Source: Aquabacter spiritensis (GTDB lineage Bacteria > Pseudomonadota > Alphaproteobacteria > Rhizobiales > Xanthobacteraceae). Taken from it: 64,000 nucleotides of DNA. Position 1 is the stretch's first letter, and every line of letters begins with the position of its first letter. Under the pieces are notes generated by a model. It was not told where the DNA came from. It saw only the letters and a list, made by a program, of their open reading frames with translations, and did not search any database. Below are positions 21,119 through 28,836 of the stretch, in pieces. The translations under genes and the position numbers were made by a program. The stretch is from NCBI RefSeq assembly GCF_004346185.1, contig NZ_SMAI01000001.1, positions 1 through 64,000 on the forward strand, written 5' to 3'.

Positions 21119-22105
21119 CTATTGAACCGCCAGCTTCACCTGGCCGCTCGCCACCAGATCGCCCCACTTCTTGTCTTCGCTGGCGATGAATTTGCCGAAC
21201 TTTTCCGGGCTCCCGCCGGCCACGTCCGCCCCCAGCTGCGCGATCCGCGCCTGGACCTCGGGCGACTTCAGCGCCATGTTGATGTGCTCATTGAGAAACA
21301 GGATCCGGTCTTGCGGCGTGCCGGTCTTCGCGACGAAGCCGTTCCACCCGACGATGTCGAAATTCGGCAGGCCGGATTCCGATGCGGTGGGCACGTTCGG
21401 CAGCGAGGGAATGCGCTGGCTGCCGCTGACGGCGATCGCCCGGACATTGCCCGCATTGATCTGCGGCACGCCGACGATGATGTCGGTGAAGGTCATGTCC
21501 ACCTGCCCGGCCATCACCGCCGCCAAAGCCTGCGCCGTCGCGGCGAAGGGGATGTGGGTGAGTTCGATCCCGCCTTGTCTGCCCAGCATGGCGGTCGCCA
21601 TGTGGAACGAACTGCCGAAGCCGCTGGATGAATAGTTCAGCTTTCCGGGATTGGCCTTGGCATAAGCGATCAGGTCTTTGAGGTTATGGATCGGCAGCTT
21701 GGGATTCACCACCAGCACGATCGGATAGGTGGTCGCCGCCACGATGGGCGTGAACTCGTCGAGCGGGTTGAAGGTCATCTTGTTGTAGATGTGCCGGTTC
21801 ACCGACATCAGGCCGATATGACCCATCATGATCGTATAGCCGTCGGCGGGTGCCGCGATGACGGCCTCGGCTCCGGTATTGCCGTTCGCGCCCGGACGGT
21901 TTTCGACCACGACCGGCTTGCCGATGGAGGTCTGAACCTTGTCCGCGACGAGACGGGAAACAATGTCGGCGGCCCCGCCGGCTCCGGTGGGCACCACGAT
22001 CTTGATGTAGCGCGCAGGAAACGTCTCGGCGCCCGCCCCGGCCGGCCCCAGCAGCGCGCACGCCGCCGCGACGAGCAGCCATCCAAGCATACGACGCGAA
22101 TTCAT
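21119..22105 (-). CDS. Tripartite tricarboxylate transporter substrate-binding protein (TctC/Bug family)
   Basis: A 328-residue protein with a signal peptide (MLGWLLVAAACALLGPAGAG, cut after AGAE) and the Bug motifs YIKIVVPTGAGGAADI, VENRPGANGNTGAE and APADGYTIMMG. It is first in the minus-strand operon, directly behind the AT-rich promoter region. The start codon ATG is preceded by AGGGAGGAT. It likely binds the operon's substrate in the periplasm; the membrane subunits TctA/TctB must be encoded elsewhere. Confidence 0.9.
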   Translation of the reverse strand: MNSRRMLGWLLVAAACALLGPAGAGAETFPARYIKIVVPTGAGGAADIVSRLVADKVQTSIGKPVVVENRPGANGNTGAEAVIAAPADGYTIMMGHIGLMSVNRHIYNKMTFNPLDEFTPIVAATTYPIVLVVNPKLPIHNLKDLIAYAKANPGKLNYSSSGFGSSFHMATAMLGRQGGIELTHIPFAATAQALAAVMAGQVDMTFTDIIVGVPQINAGNVRAIAVSGSQRIPSLPNVPTASESGLPNFDIVGWNGFVAKTGTPQDRILFLNEHINMALKSPEVQARIAQLGADVAGGSPEKFGKFIASEDKKWGDLVASGQVKLAVQ

Positions 22106-22493
22106 AGCAAAATCCTCCCTTTTTGTTTTCTTTTATTTTGATTATACTGTTTTTTATTTATTGATTTTTGTTCTTCTATTAGAAGAAGGCATAAGTTTGA
22201 TGGTAAGTTTGTTCCCTTGAGAACGCAATTGGGGAAATTACGATAGAAGTATAAAGCCCGGGCATACTGAAGGTGGATTTGACCCTGCCTCAAGCCGCGG
22301 AAGCGGCGGGAAATCCCGGCGCCGCCGCATCTCGCCGGACAGAACGTCCGCAGCGGCGACATCTTCGGGACCGTCGCCACGGCGGAGCGGAACAACCCCG
22401 GCACCTCGGGGTTCAGACAGCGGGGGCTGACCCCGCACGGTCGCTTCGGCCAGCGGGCGACGCTCGATTTGAACCGGCACAAGGGGCACGGAC
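22106..22493. other. Intergenic region with AT-rich block
   Basis: About 390 bases between divergent genes. Positions 22106-22235 are strikingly AT-rich for this chromosome and hold the promoter and palindrome described separately. Positions 22240-22480 return to GC-rich sequence without a recognisable gene. AAGGGGCAC just before 22494 serves as ribosome binding site for the GlsB-like gene. Confidence 0.6.
22141..22187 (-). promoter_or_regulatory. Probable promoter and operator of the TctC-led operon
   Basis: On the minus strand CAGTATAAT (22141-22149) gives a perfect -10 hexamer, TATAAT. No good -35 box lies 17 bases upstream (AAAAAT), but the palindrome TTCTTCTATTAGAAGAA (22171-22187; 8-bp arms, one central base) sits at about -40 to -50. 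A weak -35 next to a palindrome is what an activator-dependent promoter looks like. The start codon is 36 bases downstream of the -10 box. Confidence 0.6.
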
Positions 22494-22745
22494 ATGGAAG
22501 ACGCACAGATCGGCTGGATCGCGGCCATCATCATCGGCGGGCTCGCGGGCTGGATCGCTTCCAGCTTCATGGGAAGTTCGACCGGACTACTTCTCAACAT
22601 CGTGCTCGGCATCATCGGCGCAGCCGTGGCGAGCTTCCTGTTCGGCCTGCTCGGCGTCAGCTTCGGCGGCTGGCTCGGCTATCTCATCGCCGGCATCGTG
22701 GGCGCCTGTATCCTGATCGCCATCGTCCGGGCGGTCCGGCGTTAG
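22494..22745 (+). CDS. GlsB/YeaQ/YmgE-family stress-response membrane protein
   Basis: An 83-residue protein that is almost all membrane: three glycine-rich helices (IAAIIIGGLAGWIAS, LLLNIVLGIIGAAVASFLFG, GYLIAGIVGACILIAIVRA) with a basic tail AVRR. This is the transglycosylase-associated-protein family, small inner-membrane proteins induced by stress with no defined activity. It stands alone, convergent with the pilus minor genes. Confidence 0.88.
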   Translation: MEDAQIGWIAAIIIGGLAGWIASSFMGSSTGLLLNIVLGIIGAAVASFLFGLLGVSFGGWLGYLIAGIVGACILIAIVRAVRR

Positions 22746-22773
22746 AGCCTGATCCGACCGGCGCATGAAACAC

Positions 22774-22806
22774 CCCGGCTCGCTCGGCAGTTCCGAGCGG
22801 GCCGGG
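22774..22806. terminator. 14-bp GC-rich hairpin between convergent genes
   Basis: Bases 22774-22787 pair with 22793-22806 (one G-U pair) around the loop CAGTT. It lies 29 bases after the GlsB-like stop and between convergent units, so it could stop transcripts from both sides. No T-run follows. The remaining bases to 23013 hold no gene. Confidence 0.55.
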
Positions 22807-23013
22807 CATCGCACCGTCGGGCGGCGGCCTCGTCTCCCGGGTGGTCTGAACCCTGAGCGGACCCGCTCCTGGTGAACCGGCAAGACCGGTCAATCGGGCC
22901 GATTTGGCGAACGCCGCGGCCAATTTGGTGCACGCCGGGGTGCCCAACCGCTTTTTCTCCCCCGCAGCGTCGGCCCCCATCCCACCAGGGGCTACGTCGC
23001 AGCGCGCCACGCT

Positions 23014-23655
23014 TCACTGCAGCACCTCGCCCGAGCCGAGAACCCGCGCCGGCGCGACGGCGGCCGGGGGCGCATCCGCCTCGGCGCCCGCCGTCACCGG
23101 CAACGGGAAGGCATGCACACGGTCCCGGAACACCGTCACCGGCGCGGCATGGAGCGGCGCCGGCGCGAACGCGTTCCAGGCAAGGGCGAGGCGCGAGGGG
23201 TGAGTCAGCGCGGCCTCGGCGACCAGCACGACCTTGCCCGCCCGCGCGAGCCCAGCGGCGTCCCCCTCGAACACGAAGAGCGCGCCCCGCTCCAGCGGCG
23301 CCGCGCCGGAGGCGTCGCTCCAGCGCACGGATGCGCCCTCCTCCTGTGCCGCGACGCTGGACAGGACCAAGGCGACGGTGCCGTCCGCCGGATCGAGCAC
23401 CGCGCGGGCGGCGTTCATCATCGCCGCCATCTGCGCATCGGAAATCTCGGACGTGCCGGCGGCGAGAGCCGCCAGGGTCGCGGCGGCGCGCGACACCTTG
23501 GTCTGAACCGTGATCCGCTCGGCATAATGGAGCAGGCCGAGATAGACCCCGAGAAGCCCGGGCAGGATCAGGCCGAGTTCGACGGCGCCGACGCCCCGCT
23601 CGTCCCGCAGCATGTCCGCGAGCCGGGCGCGCAGGCGGGCGACACGCCGTCTCAC
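23014..23655 (-). CDS. TadE/TadG-like pilus assembly protein
   Basis: A 213-residue protein with the TadE-type prepilin-like N-terminus: basic residues, DERGVGAVELGLILPGLLGVYLG (pseudopilin-like glycine-glutamate motif plus a membrane helix), then a periplasmic domain. The GTG at 23655 overlaps the TGA of the preceding tadE-like gene by four bases, giving tight coupling. TadE/TadG proteins are minor pilin-like parts of the Flp pilus. It lacks the von Willebrand domain of full-length TadG. Confidence 0.8.
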   Translation of the reverse strand: MRRRVARLRARLADMLRDERGVGAVELGLILPGLLGVYLGLLHYAERITVQTKVSRAAATLAALAAGTSEISDAQMAAMMNAARAVLDPADGTVALVLSSVAAQEEGASVRWSDASGAAPLERGALFVFEGDAAGLARAGKVVLVAEAALTHPSRLALAWNAFAPAPLHAAPVTVFRDRVHAFPLPVTAGAEADAPPAAVAPARVLGSGEVLQ

Positions 23656-24200
23656 GGTGCACCCGCGGACTGATAGGCGGCATAGGGGTCGCGCCGCACG
23701 GCGGCGGTCGCGATCAGCAGATGCACTGTCCCCTCCCCGTCGGCGACGCGCGGCCACCAATTCAGGGAAAACGGCGTCAGCGGCGGCAGCGGCAGCGCCG
23801 CCCGGACCAGGATCACGTCATCGGCGGCGGCGGCCGGGGCGTCGCCGAAGGCCGCGTCGTTGATCGCGCCGCCGGCAACCGCACTCGGAACGGCGGCATC
23901 GCTCGTGAGCGCGCGCAGGTCCACCCGCAGATGGGCTTCGCACGCGGATTGCGGGATCAGGACGAAGGCGCCGCAGATCCGCGTCCGGAGCGCGGATGCC
24001 GTCCCGGAGGCCGCGAGCGTGCCGTCCGCCAGCCCGCGCGCGGCGGCACTCACCGCGCGGTCGAGCGTGTTCTGCGCGAGAAGCGTGGTGCAGATTTCGA
24101 ACAAAGCGAGGATGAGGAAAAGGACCGGCACCACCACCAGAGCGAAATCGACGGACAGCGCGCCCCCGCTCCCCCGCAGGCGCAACCGCAGGTTCGCCAT
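23652..24200 (-). CDS. TadE-like pilus assembly protein
   Basis: A 182-residue protein with GSGGALSVDFALVVVPVLFL near the N-terminus: a prepilin-type cleavage site and a hydrophobic helix, with aspartate where pilins often carry glutamate. The rest is periplasmic. The ATG at 24200 stands eight bases after AGATAGG; GTG 24206 is the alternative. It is the middle gene of a three-gene minus-strand unit divergent from the flp-cpa operon. Confidence 0.78.
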   Translation of the reverse strand: MANLRLRLRGSGGALSVDFALVVVPVLFLILALFEICTTLLAQNTLDRAVSAAARGLADGTLAASGTASALRTRICGAFVLIPQSACEAHLRVDLRALTSDAAVPSAVAGGAINDAAFGDAPAAAADDVILVRAALPLPPLTPFSLNWWPRVADGEGTVHLLIATAAVRRDPYAAYQSAGAP

Positions 24201-24209
24201 GCTCACGGC

Positions 24210-24803
24210 CTATCTCGGCCCGAACACGCCCGCGCCGATCACGTTCCCGACCGAGGGAAGCGCGGCGCCGGGCGCCGGATAGGGCGGCAGGACCGTCCCC
24301 GCCGGCTGGGGCGGCAAGGCGATAATCTGGCGCTGCTGGATCTGGCCGGCCAAAGCCTGGGACGCCTCCATGCTGTCGCCGAGCGTGAAGGCCTGGACGC
24401 AGACCGGCGCGCAGGAATAGGTCACCCGGCTGTCCGTCCCGCGCTGCACCGTGACCGTCGCCGCCGATGGCGGCACCACCCGCACGTCCGCGGCGGCGAT
24501 CTGCAGGCCGGCTTTGTCCATCAGGATGATGTTGGTCTGACCGAAGGATTTGCCGGTCACCACGACGAAATTCGCGCTCTTGGGCGGCTTGGACACGTCG
24601 GCGATGGCGGGATTTCCGACGATCACGATCTCGGCCTCGGACGGCAGGCTGAAGATCGCGGCGGCGTCCAGCGTCACCGCGACCGCGCCGGTCAAGGCCG
24701 GCACCGGCTCCGCCTGAACAGCCGGCGTCGCGGCTGGGACCGCGAGAAGGAGGGCGCCCGCCAGGGCCACGGCGCGCCGCCATCTGCCACGTAAAACTGC
24801 CAT
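24210..24803 (-). CDS. Pilus assembly protein with secretin N-terminal (CpaC-N-like) domain
   Basis: A 197-residue exported protein. After a signal peptide (ALAGALLLAVPAATPAVQA) it has the domain that precedes BON/secretin regions in CpaC: VTLDAAAIFSLPSEAEIVIV, GNPAIADVSKP, VVTGKSFGQTNIILMDKAG. It has no secretin pore domain. CpaC in the facing operon has its own copy of this domain (VDVAFGRSTVVDLPSAARDA), so this is a stand-alone partner, perhaps at the secretin's periplasmic face. The ATG at 24803 was chosen to start just before the signal peptide. Confidence 0.75.
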   Translation of the reverse strand: MAVLRGRWRRAVALAGALLLAVPAATPAVQAEPVPALTGAVAVTLDAAAIFSLPSEAEIVIVGNPAIADVSKPPKSANFVVVTGKSFGQTNIILMDKAGLQIAAADVRVVPPSAATVTVQRGTDSRVTYSCAPVCVQAFTLGDSMEASQALAGQIQQRQIIALPPQPAGTVLPPYPAPGAALPSVGNVIGAGVFGPR

Positions 24804-24929
24804 CTGCGCCCGGGGGTTCGGAAAGACCGCGGCGACTGTAGTTTTTCGCCCGCCCCAGCGCAATCCGCGAATAGTTAACGAAACTTAGGTTTATTCGTCG
24901 ACTACTGTTAAACTCGGTCATCAAACTGA

Positions 24930-24978
24930 TATAATATTGTGTCTAATCTAGATTTTTCCGTCATTAACAATTCATTAA
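24930..24978 (+). promoter_or_regulatory. flp promoter region with a perfect CtrA-type box
   Basis: TATAAT at 24930-24935 may be a -10 box. At 24964-24978 the sequence is TTAA-CAATTCA-TTAA, an exact match to the alphaproteobacterial CtrA consensus TTAA-N7-TTAA, 57 bases before the pilin start. Further TTAA half-sites lie at 24875 and 24908. In Caulobacter CtrA activates the pilA promoter, so cell-cycle control of the pilin is plausible here. If CtrA activates, the true start may lie downstream of the box rather than at the TATAAT. Confidence 0.65.
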
Positions 24979-25035
24979 CGGATGGGCATATGGCGCCTGT
25001 CGCAGACGCGACGTGTCAGTCAAAGGGGTTTTCAG

Positions 25036-25227
25036 ATGACTACCGTTCTGAGCAAGATTGCTGCCGTCCTGCGCTCCGACCGCGGCGCCCTGTCGGTGGA
25101 ATACGGCCTCATCCTGACCGGCATCGTCGGCGTCGGCATGGCCGTGATCGCTGGCCTGACCGCGACCGAGACCACGCTGACGGGCCTGTTCACCGGCGTC
25201 AACGCCGAGATCGAAATGCCGCAGTGA
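25036..25227 (+). CDS. flp: Flp-type major pilin
   Basis: A 63-residue class IVb prepilin. A short basic leader ends at the prepilin peptidase site in RSDRGALSVEYGLILTGIVG (cut after the glycine; glutamate at +5 and the tyrosine of the Flp motif present), followed by the hydrophobic assembly helix. It follows AAAGGGG by eight bases. It is the first gene of the cpa/tad operon and the structural subunit of the adhesive Tad pilus. Confidence 0.92.
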   Translation: MTTVLSKIAAVLRSDRGALSVEYGLILTGIVGVGMAVIAGLTATETTLTGLFTGVNAEIEMPQ

Positions 25228-25309
25228 TCGCAGTCGCCGGCCGTTGCGGCCGGCCCGGTTTCAACGCGGACGCTCGCACGCGAGCGTCCGCCGGTACGCG
25301 GAGCGTGGT

Positions 25310-25816
25310 GTGACAGTCGAAATCGCGGGAAAACTGGTCTTCACCTGTCTGGTGGCATGGGCCGCCATCCATGATCTTCTGACCCTGCGTATCCCGAACC
25401 GCCTGAACCTTTTGATTTTCGCCGCCTTCGTTCCGGTCGCGGCGCTGACCGGCCTGTCGGCCGAGGCTCTGGTGTCCCATGCCGGGGCGGCCGCGGCCTT
25501 GTTCGCCATCTGCCTCGCCCTCGCTCTGGTCGGCCAGCTCGGCGGCGGCGACGTCAAGCTGATCTCCGGCATCGGCCTGTGGCTCGGCTTCGGCCCGGCG
25601 CTGCTGCAATTCCTGACCACCGGCATTCTCTGCTCGGTCGCCTTCATGCTCGCCATGGTGCTGCTGCGCATCGCCCCGGTCGCGCTGCCCGCGCGCCTGC
25701 TGTCGATCGGCTGGCTCGGCGAGGCGGCCTATGGCACGACGCCGATCCGCAAGCTGGAAGGCCCGTACGGCGTGCCCCTCGCCATCGCTGCCGCGGTGGC
25801 GATCTGGACCCAATAG
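25310..25816 (+). CDS. cpaA: Prepilin peptidase CpaA/TadV
   Basis: A 168-residue membrane aspartic protease of the type IV prepilin peptidase family. The two catalytic aspartates are in WAAIHDLLTLRIPN and in GQLGGGDVKLISGIG (GxGD motif), with about five hydrophobic helices. It cleaves the Flp leader and the TadE-type pseudopilins. The GTG at 25310 follows GCGGAGCG and gives the normal family length; an ATG at 25244 would add an implausible arginine-rich tail. Confidence 0.88.
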   Translation: MTVEIAGKLVFTCLVAWAAIHDLLTLRIPNRLNLLIFAAFVPVAALTGLSAEALVSHAGAAAALFAICLALALVGQLGGGDVKLISGIGLWLGFGPALLQFLTTGILCSVAFMLAMVLLRIAPVALPARLLSIGWLGEAAYGTTPIRKLEGPYGVPLAIAAAVAIWTQ

Positions 25817-25826
25817 GCAAGCCGCC

Positions 25827-26615
25827 ATGCGCCCCAAACGCCTCATCGTCGGCAGCGCGGCGGCCATTGGCGGCCTTCTGGCCTTTCTCGCCGTGATGGC
25901 CAACGCGCCCCAGCCGCCGCGCGCGCAGGGCACCGCGGCGGAGACCGGCCAGGTCAAGCTCGAAGAGGTGCTCGTCGCCGCCCGCGACCTCAAGCCCGGC
26001 GAGCGGCTCGCCGCCGCCGACGTGCGCTGGCAGGCGATGCTGGCGGACGGCATTCCCTCGGGTGCGCTGCGCCGCAAGGACAGGCCGGACGCGCCGAAGA
26101 CGATGGTCAACGCCACCGCACGGCAGTTTCTCACCAAAGGCGACATCGTCACCACCGCCCGGATCGCCCCGCTGGAAGCCGGCTTCCTCGCCAGCAATCT
26201 GCGCGAGGGCATGCGGGCGGTGGCGGTCGCGATCGATGCGCGCGGCGGCCGCTCGGTCGGCGGCTTCATCTTCCCCCAGGACCGCGTCGACGTGATCCTC
26301 GCCCGCCCCGACGTGCGCGGCGCCCGTCCCGACCTCACCGCCCGCACGCTGATGTCCGGCATTCGGGTGCTCGCCGTGGGCCAGCAATTGTCCGAAAATA
26401 TCGGCCAGAAGGTCATTACCGGGGAGACCGCGACCCTCGAAGTCACCCCCGCCCAGGCCGAGGAGCTGATCGCGGTGATGCGCACCGGCGACGCCAATCT
26501 CTGGCTCACGCTGCGCCCGGTCAACGAGCCGCTGGTCGTGGAGCAGGAGGAAGCCCGCCTCGCCGCCACCAAGGCCCTCACCATCGTCAGATACGGGCAG
26601 GCGCGTGACCAATAG
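25827..26615 (+). CDS. cpaB: Flp pilus assembly protein CpaB/RcpC
   Basis: A 262-residue protein with an N-terminal membrane anchor (VGSAAAIGGLLAFLAVMANA), a SAF/beta-clip domain (VLVAARDLKPGERLAAADVR) and the RcpC domain (GMRAVAVAIDARGGRSVGGF, FPQDRVDVILAR). It works in the periplasm with the CpaC secretin. Its 3' end overlaps cpaC by 11 bases. Confidence 0.9.
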   Translation: MRPKRLIVGSAAAIGGLLAFLAVMANAPQPPRAQGTAAETGQVKLEEVLVAARDLKPGERLAAADVRWQAMLADGIPSGALRRKDRPDAPKTMVNATARQFLTKGDIVTTARIAPLEAGFLASNLREGMRAVAVAIDARGGRSVGGFIFPQDRVDVILARPDVRGARPDLTARTLMSGIRVLAVGQQLSENIGQKVITGETATLEVTPAQAEELIAVMRTGDANLWLTLRPVNEPLVVEQEEARLAATKALTIVRYGQARDQ

Positions 26616-28113
26616 CCTGCGCCCGGCCCGCGCCGCTTGGCTCGCGGCGTGCCTGCTCGTTCTCGCCGCGCCGGCGGCGCAGGCGCAGGACCGCAGCCTG
26701 TTCAGCACGGCCTCCACCGCCAGCACCGGCTTCGAAGGCCTCGCCGCCAGCCCGCCGGCACCGGCGCCCGCCCCGGCACAGGTGCGCCGGGTCGACGTCG
26801 CGTTCGGCCGCTCGACCGTCGTCGACCTGCCGAGCGCCGCGCGCGACGCTTATGTCGCCAATCCCGGCATCGCCAATGCCGTGGTGCAGACGGCGCGGCG
26901 GCTCTACGTCACCGGCATCGGCGAAGGCGCCACCACCATCATCGTCTCCAATGCCCAGGGCCAGCAGATCGCTTTGATCGAGGTGCGCGTCGCCCGCGAC
27001 ACCGGCGCGCTCTCCGATGCGCTGCGCGCGGCCTTGCCGGAAGCGAAGGTCACGGCGCGCTTCAGCGGCGCCAATGTCGTGCTGTCGGGCGTCGTCGCCT
27101 CGGCGCTGGAAGCGACGCTTGCGGCCGATATCGCCGGCGGCTTCCTGCCCCCCGAGGGCAAGGTGGTCAACGCCCTCGCGCTGCGCGGCAAGGAACAGGT
27201 GATGCTGCGCGTCACGGTCGCGGAAATCCAGCGCAACGTGCTGAAGCAGCTCGGCATCAATGCCGACGGCGCATGGAAGATCGGCGACGTGGCGGTGGCC
27301 GCGCTGATGAACAATCCCTATGGCGTCGCCGGCCAGGCCCTGACCAATTCCTTCGTCAGCATCGGCAATAGCGACGGCGTCGCGACGCTGCGGGCGATGG
27401 AGCAGGCCGGCGTCGCCCGCACGCTCGCCGAGCCCAATCTCACCGCGATATCGGGCGAGACCGCCACCTTCATGGCCGGGGGCGAGGTGCCGATCCCCAC
27501 CGGCATCACCTGTTCCACCACGAATGTCTGCCAGCCCTCGATCGAGTTCAAGAAATTCGGCGTGTCCCTCACCTTCAGCCCGGTCGTGCTCTCGGCGGGA
27601 CGCATCAGCCTGCGGGTCGCGACCGAGGTCTCCGAGGTCGATCCCAACAGCCGGCTGGTGGTGCCCGCCGCCGGCAATCAGAGCTTGACGATCCCCGGCT
27701 TCCGCCTGCGCAAGTCGGAGACCACGGTCGAACTGCCCTCGGGCGGCACCCTCGTCACCGCCGGGCTGATCCAGGAGAACGGCCGGCAGGCGATCACCGG
27801 CATTCCCGGCGCGATGGAGATCCCGGTCCTCGGCACGCTGTTCCGCAGCCGGGACTATATGCGCCAGGAAACCGAGCTGATGATCCTGGTGACGCCGATC
27901 CTCGCCCGCGCGGTGGCCGCGCCGCAGGCCGCCCGCCCGACCGACGGATTTGCCGACGCCCCCGACATCCGGGGCAATTTCCTCGGCCAGGTGAACCGCG
28001 TCACCGGCCGGGACGCGCCGGCCGTGCTGCGCGAGACCGCGACGCCTGCGCTGCCCAATGCCCCGCCGCCGCCGGCCGCCTTCTACGGCCATACCGGCTT
28101 CATCATCGATTGA
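26605..28113 (+). CDS. cpaC: Flp pilus secretin CpaC/RcpA
   Basis: A 502-residue outer-membrane secretin. Signal peptide (AACLLVLAAPAAQA), N-terminal CpaC domain with BON-like segment (about 45-150), and the secretin pore domain (about 230-420) with GEVPIPTGITCSTTNVCQPS, ITFSPVVLSAGRISL-like strands and ETELMILVTPILARAV. It forms the channel through which the Flp pilus leaves the cell. The GTG start at 26605 lies inside the end of cpaB. Confidence 0.92.
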   Translation: MTNSLRPARAAWLAACLLVLAAPAAQAQDRSLFSTASTASTGFEGLAASPPAPAPAPAQVRRVDVAFGRSTVVDLPSAARDAYVANPGIANAVVQTARRLYVTGIGEGATTIIVSNAQGQQIALIEVRVARDTGALSDALRAALPEAKVTARFSGANVVLSGVVASALEATLAADIAGGFLPPEGKVVNALALRGKEQVMLRVTVAEIQRNVLKQLGINADGAWKIGDVAVAALMNNPYGVAGQALTNSFVSIGNSDGVATLRAMEQAGVARTLAEPNLTAISGETATFMAGGEVPIPTGITCSTTNVCQPSIEFKKFGVSLTFSPVVLSAGRISLRVATEVSEVDPNSRLVVPAAGNQSLTIPGFRLRKSETTVELPSGGTLVTAGLIQENGRQAITGIPGAMEIPVLGTLFRSRDYMRQETELMILVTPILARAVAAPQAARPTDGFADAPDIRGNFLGQVNRVTGRDAPAVLRETATPALPNAPPPPAAFYGHTGFIID

Positions 28114-28120
28114 GGCCCCG

Positions 28121-28828
28121 ATGCCGCGTCGCTCCGCCCTCGCTTTGATCCCCCTGGGCCTCGCGGCGGTGCTCTGCGGCTGTGCCGGGGAGCCCCTGCC
28201 GTTCGACGGCACCACCTATCCGCAGGACTATCGCGTCCGTCACCCCATCCTGCTGTCGCAGCAGCCGGCCCGCCTCGCGGTGATCCCGCGCTGGGCTTAT
28301 GGCCTCGACCCCCGCCAGGCCGACGACGTCCGCGCCTTCGGCCACGCCTTCCGCACGGAGACGATGGGGGTCATCCAGGTCTCGGTCCCCGTGGTCGCCG
28401 GCCGGCCGACGCCGCTGGTGAAGACCAATGCGCGGGCGGTGCGCACGGCTTTGGTCGGGACCGGCATCGATGCGCGCAACATCCGCTGGAGCGAATACGA
28501 CGCCACCGGCCTCGGCCCGCAGAGCCCGCTCAACCTGTCCTTCGCCAAGCTGACCGCGACCGTGCCGCACCCGTGCAACGACTGGCCCTATGACCTCGCG
28601 GCCGGGGCCGGGTTCGAGAGCTTCCAGAACGAGCCCTATTGGAATCTCGGCTGCGCCAGCCAGACCAACCTCGCGCTCCAGGCAGCCGATCCGCTCGATC
28701 TGGTGCGCCCCCGCGTCGAGGGGCCGGCCGACACCGTGAAGCGCGTCAACGACATTCAGCAATTGCGCACCGGAAACGATCCCTCGACGGATTACGGCCC
28801 GACCGCCGCCAGCGCCTCCGGCTCGTGA
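28121..28828 (+). CDS. cpaD: Pilus assembly lipoprotein CpaD
   Basis: A 235-residue protein with a lipobox (LAAVLCGCAGE), so an outer-membrane lipoprotein. The family core is ASGSG-poor but keeps the CpaD signature NLSFAKLTATVPHPCNDWP and GCASQTNLALQAADPLDLVR (conserved paired cysteines). CpaD helps assemble or place the CpaC secretin. Eight bases separate it from cpaC. Confidence 0.88.
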   Translation: MPRRSALALIPLGLAAVLCGCAGEPLPFDGTTYPQDYRVRHPILLSQQPARLAVIPRWAYGLDPRQADDVRAFGHAFRTETMGVIQVSVPVVAGRPTPLVKTNARAVRTALVGTGIDARNIRWSEYDATGLGPQSPLNLSFAKLTATVPHPCNDWPYDLAAGAGFESFQNEPYWNLGCASQTNLALQAADPLDLVRPRVEGPADTVKRVNDIQQLRTGNDPSTDYGPTAASASGS

Positions 28829-28836
28829 GGGCGGCG

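Noticed and set aside
22106-22235. The AT-rich block as a horizontally acquired fragment
   Set aside because: It is too short, holds no coding sequence and sits exactly at an operon promoter, so a regulatory explanation is simpler.
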